Assembly: GCA_030833305.1 (NCBI GenBank) | Contig: JAURHL010000078.1 | Location: forward strand, 1-8,542 | DNA: 8,542 bases | From: Acidimicrobiales bacterium | GTDB lineage: Bacteria > Actinomycetota > Acidimicrobiia > Acidimicrobiales > Ilumatobacteraceae | Reading direction: 5' to 3' | Shown: positions 6,665-8,542 of the stretch, piece after piece | How the letters are laid out: every line of letters begins with the position of its first letter | Numbering within the stretch: the stretch's first letter is position 1 | Position numbers and translations under genes: made by a program | Notes under the pieces: model-generated | The model's database searches: none | Seen by the model: the letters and a program-made list of their open reading frames with translations, nothing else | What the model was told of the DNA's origin: nothing

Positions 6665-7296
6665 GTCGTCGTTCCAAGTCGCTCGACGCCGGCTTCCCCA
6701 TCGATGTCCCTATTCGCCGCGGCGACGACCTGGGCCCGAAGGCGCAACGCACGGTCGAACGGATCATCGAGAGCGCCCGTGGCGTGTTCCTCACCAACGG
6801 ATACGCCGGAACCACCATCGACGAGATCGCCCGGGTGGCCGAACTCTCGCGGGGTTCGATCTACACCTACTTCCCCACGAAACGCGACGTGTTGGTGGCC
6901 GTCGGTGCCGACAGCGTGCGCGCCACCGAATCTCTCATCGTCGATCTGGGTCGTCTCGGTCGTACCCGCAAGGGACTGAACGAGTGGGTGGCGGCGTACT
7001 TCGCCTTTCTCGACGTGCACGGTGCGTTCGCTTTCGCCTGGACCGAGGCGGCTCAGAACGACGAGGAGATTCGGATCGCCGGCATGAAGGGCCACCTGCG
7101 CGTGTGTCGGGATTTCTCGCGCCGACTGGCCGAAGCGACGGGCCGACCCATCGACGACCCCGAGACGTTCGGCCTCACCATGATCAGCATGCTCGAGCGG
7201 TTGTGGTCCTACGGCAGCCTCTACAGCGGTCGCACCCGTCGCGACGTGGTGGTCGATCGCGCCGCGATCACCATTTGGTCGGCGGTTCGGGGCTGA
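6661..7296 (+). CDS. TetR/AcrR family transcriptional regulator
   Basis: A 211-residue regulator. The N-terminal DNA-binding domain spans about residues 28-78: ERIIESARGVFLTNGYAGTT (33-52), then IDEIARVAELSRGSIYTYF (53-71) with the helix-turn-helix, and PTKRDVL (72-78), the classic TetR signature. The C-terminal helical ligand domain (about 90-211) is generic and gives no ligand clue; it includes FAFAWTEAAQNDEEI (123-137), a stretch frequently seen in actinobacterial TetR proteins. A basic/acidic 25-residue tail precedes the domain. The ATG at 6661 overlaps the preceding stop as ATGA. It most likely controls its own cluster, possibly from the 5313-5405 divergent gap or the gap before the SDR gene, but I see no convincing matching operator in both. 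Confidence 0.93.
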   Translation: MSRRSKSLDAGFPIDVPIRRGDDLGPKAQRTVERIIESARGVFLTNGYAGTTIDEIARVAELSRGSIYTYFPTKRDVLVAVGADSVRATESLIVDLGRLGRTRKGLNEWVAAYFAFLDVHGAFAFAWTEAAQNDEEIRIAGMKGHLRVCRDFSRRLAEATGRPIDDPETFGLTMISMLERLWSYGSLYSGRTRRDVVVDRAAITIWSAVRG

Positions 7297-7310
7297 GCAT
7301 TCACACCCTC

Positions 7311-7316
7311 TAAGGT
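7311..7316 (+). promoter_or_regulatory. TAAGGT before the SDR gene: leaderless -10 box or Shine-Dalgarno
   Basis: TAAGGT fits the -10 pattern TANNNT and stands exactly six bases before the ATG at 7323, the same geometry as in front of tsaE. The internal AAGG (7312-7315) with a 7-base spacer could equally be a ribosome binding site in a transcript continuing from the TetR gene 26 bp upstream. Sequence alone cannot decide between the two. Confidence 0.4.
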
Positions 7317-7322
7317 TCGACC

Positions 7323-8222
7323 ATGACGAAGAACAAGATGTGTGAGGGTCGAATCTGCGCCGTGACCGGTGCCGGACGAGGAATCGGTCGCGAGTACGCG
7401 CTACTGCTGGCCGCCGAGGGTGCCAAGGTCGTGGTCAACGACTTCGGTGGCGCGCGCGACGGTTCGGCCGGCGGTGGCAGCAATCCCGCCCAGGACGTGG
7501 TGGACGAGATCAAGGCCGCCGGCGGCGAGGCGGTGGCGCATCTCGGTGACGCCAGCTCGTACGCCGACGCCCAGGCCATGGTGAAGTTGGCGATCGACAC
7601 CTTCGGTGGCATCGACGTCGTCGTCAACAACGCCGGCATCCTGCGCGACCGCATGTTGTTCTCCATGTCGGAGGAGGAATGGGACGCCGTCATCAAGGTG
7701 CACCTGAAGGGCACGTGGGCCTCCAGTCGCGTCGTCGCCGAGTACTGGCGTAACCGCGCCAAGGAGGGCCTGAAGAACGACGGTCGCATCATCAACACCA
7801 CCTCGGTGTCGGGTCTGTACGGCAACCCCGGTCAGAGCAACTACGGCGCGGCCAAGGCCGGTATCGCCACCTTCACGCTCATCGCCGCCGAGGAATTGGC
7901 GCGTTACGGCGTCACCTGCAACGCGGTGGCCCCCGGGGCACTCACCCGTCTGACCGAGGACCTGGGTCTGCCGCCCGAGATGCTCGAGCGCTTCGGGCCG
8001 GAATGGGTCGCCCCCGTCATCGCGTGGTTGGCCTCGTCGCAATCGGCCGACGTCACCGGACAAGTGATCGAGTCCAACGGCAGCTTGCTCGGTATCGCAC
8101 AGGGCTGGATCCGTGGTCCACACGTCACCAACCCGCCACTCGACCCGCACGAGATGGACGCGGTGATCCGCGGTTTGCTCGCCAAGGCGACGCCGCGGAC
8201 CAAGATGTCCGACATCAACTGA
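7323..8222 (+). CDS. Short-chain dehydrogenase, peroxisomal multifunctional enzyme type 2 (HSD17B4)-like 3-hydroxyacyl-CoA dehydrogenase
   Basis: A 299-residue NAD(P)-dependent SDR. It shows the cofactor loop TGAGRGIG (15-22), VVVNDFGG (36-43), NNAGILRDR (102-110), VHLKGTW (126-132), and the catalytic Ser161, Tyr174 and Lys178 in TSVSGLYGNPGQSNYGAAK (160-178). The NNAGILRDR, VHLKG and SGLYGNPGQSNY blocks and the tail PEWVAPVIAWL...GWIRG (226-264) closely follow the dehydrogenase domain of human HSD17B4 as I recall it. That suggests oxidation of (3R)-hydroxyacyl-CoA in lipid or sterol side-chain degradation. It is a stand-alone dehydrogenase: no MaoC-like hydratase or SCP2 domain follows. NAD preference is suggested by the Asp40 at the end of the second strand. 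It lies 26 bp after the TetR gene. Confidence 0.92.
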   Translation: MTKNKMCEGRICAVTGAGRGIGREYALLLAAEGAKVVVNDFGGARDGSAGGGSNPAQDVVDEIKAAGGEAVAHLGDASSYADAQAMVKLAIDTFGGIDVVVNNAGILRDRMLFSMSEEEWDAVIKVHLKGTWASSRVVAEYWRNRAKEGLKNDGRIINTTSVSGLYGNPGQSNYGAAKAGIATFTLIAAEELARYGVTCNAVAPGALTRLTEDLGLPPEMLERFGPEWVAPVIAWLASSQSADVTGQVIESNGSLLGIAQGWIRGPHVTNPPLDPHEMDAVIRGLLAKATPRTKMSDIN

Positions 8223-8245
8223 TCCCGGACCTCACGAACAAGACG

Positions 8246-8542
8246 TCAGGACCAGGCGGCGATCAACTCGTCGGCATCGACGATGGTCGCGATCATCGAC
8301 AACGAGTTCTCCAACACGGCGTCGGCGTACTCCTTCGGAATGCCGCACACCGCGTCGCGAACGATCACGACCTGATAGCCCAGATCGCAGGCACTCAGCG
8401 CCGTGCCAAGCACGCCCAGGTTCACGCTGACTCCCATGATCACCACCGTGCGACCGCCGAGGTTGCGCACCACGGCATCCAGTTCGGTGCCGGTGAACGC
8501 GGTCATGCCGTGGATACGACTCATCTTGATGTCGACCGGCTG
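8246..8542 (-). CDS. Isochorismatase-like (cysteine hydrolase superfamily) protein, C-terminal part, lacks the usual Cys
   Basis: Ninety-eight residues are visible, reading from the right window edge to the TGA at 8248-8246; the true start lies outside, since the frame stays open through the in-frame ATG at 8524 to the edge. The order GMTAFTGTELDAVVRNLG, TVVIMGVSVN, LGYQVVIVRDAVCGIP and the C-terminal helix is that of isochorismatase-like alpha/beta hydrolases, which cleave enol ethers or amides. The position normally holding the nucleophilic Cys (pattern GV.TN.CV) reads GVSVNLGV, with Gly instead, as in true isochorismatases such as EntB. The Lys of the usual triad is also not evident before the TAF motif. 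It may therefore be an isochorismatase-type enzyme or a non-classical hydrolase. It is convergent with the SDR gene; only 23 bp separate the two stops and no terminator hairpin is obvious there. Confidence 0.85.
   Translation of the reverse strand, partial: QPVDIKMSRIHGMTAFTGTELDAVVRNLGGRTVVIMGVSVNLGVLGTALSACDLGYQVVIVRDAVCGIPKEYADAVLENSLSMIATIVDADELIAAWS

Noticed and set aside
7401..8150. Minus-strand open frame opposite the SDR
   Set aside because: It is a shadow of the SDR codons with no recognisable motif.
8223..8245. Bidirectional terminator between the convergent SDR and isochorismatase-like genes
   Set aside because: I looked for a hairpin across the two stop codons and found only short imperfect pairings and no T-run.

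Overview
The window looks like a piece of chromosome from a high-GC actinobacterium. The evidence is strongly GC-biased codon use, several GTG starts, possible leaderless starts, a CIRCE-controlled groES-groEL operon, and an F420-type luciferase-like oxidoreductase beside a SnoaL-like protein and a TetR regulator. Acidimicrobiia or a related lineage is my best guess, but nothing in the window proves the class. I see no tRNA, rRNA, CRISPR array, insertion sequence or phage gene. Coding density is very high, and the largest non-coding gap is the 203 bp between maf and groES.

Left part (1-752, minus strand): the start of groEL (cut by the window edge), all of groES, and a compact control region. 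This region holds a recognisable promoter flanked by two CIRCE operators (HrcA sites), one over the expected transcription start and one over the -35 box. Behind it lies a 23-bp-stem hairpin that separates the chaperonin operon from the upstream operon.

Middle part (753-5312, minus strand): six tightly packed genes read in the order tsaE, tsaB, rimI, tsaD, dusB, maf. Four of the five junctions are stop/start overlaps (ATGA or GTGA) and the last is a 4-base gap, so this is almost certainly one translationally coupled operon. tsaE, tsaB and tsaD make three of the four bacterial proteins for the universal tRNA modification t6A37 (the fourth, tsaC/sua5, is not here). dusB makes dihydrouridine in tRNA, rimI is a GNAT N-acetyltransferase, and maf is a nucleotide pyrophosphatase. 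The operon appears to begin at a leaderless GTG.

Right part (5406-8222, plus strand, divergent from the tsa operon): an F420-type luciferase-like oxidoreductase, a SnoaL/NTF2-like protein and a TetR regulator joined by ATGA overlaps. An SDR closely resembling the dehydrogenase domain of peroxisomal multifunctional enzyme type 2 follows 26 bp later. This looks like a small catabolic unit, perhaps for lipid or steroid-like acyl-CoA substrates, with its own regulator. The substrate is not readable from sequence.

Right edge (8246-8542, minus strand): the C-terminal part of an isochorismatase-like hydrolase that lacks the usual nucleophilic cysteine, convergent with the SDR.

Overall this is mostly conserved housekeeping DNA. 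I found no convincing undescribed system. The best leads are the double-CIRCE promoter, the unusual hairpin beside it, the leaderless-type starts, and the small oxidoreductase/SnoaL/TetR/SDR cluster.
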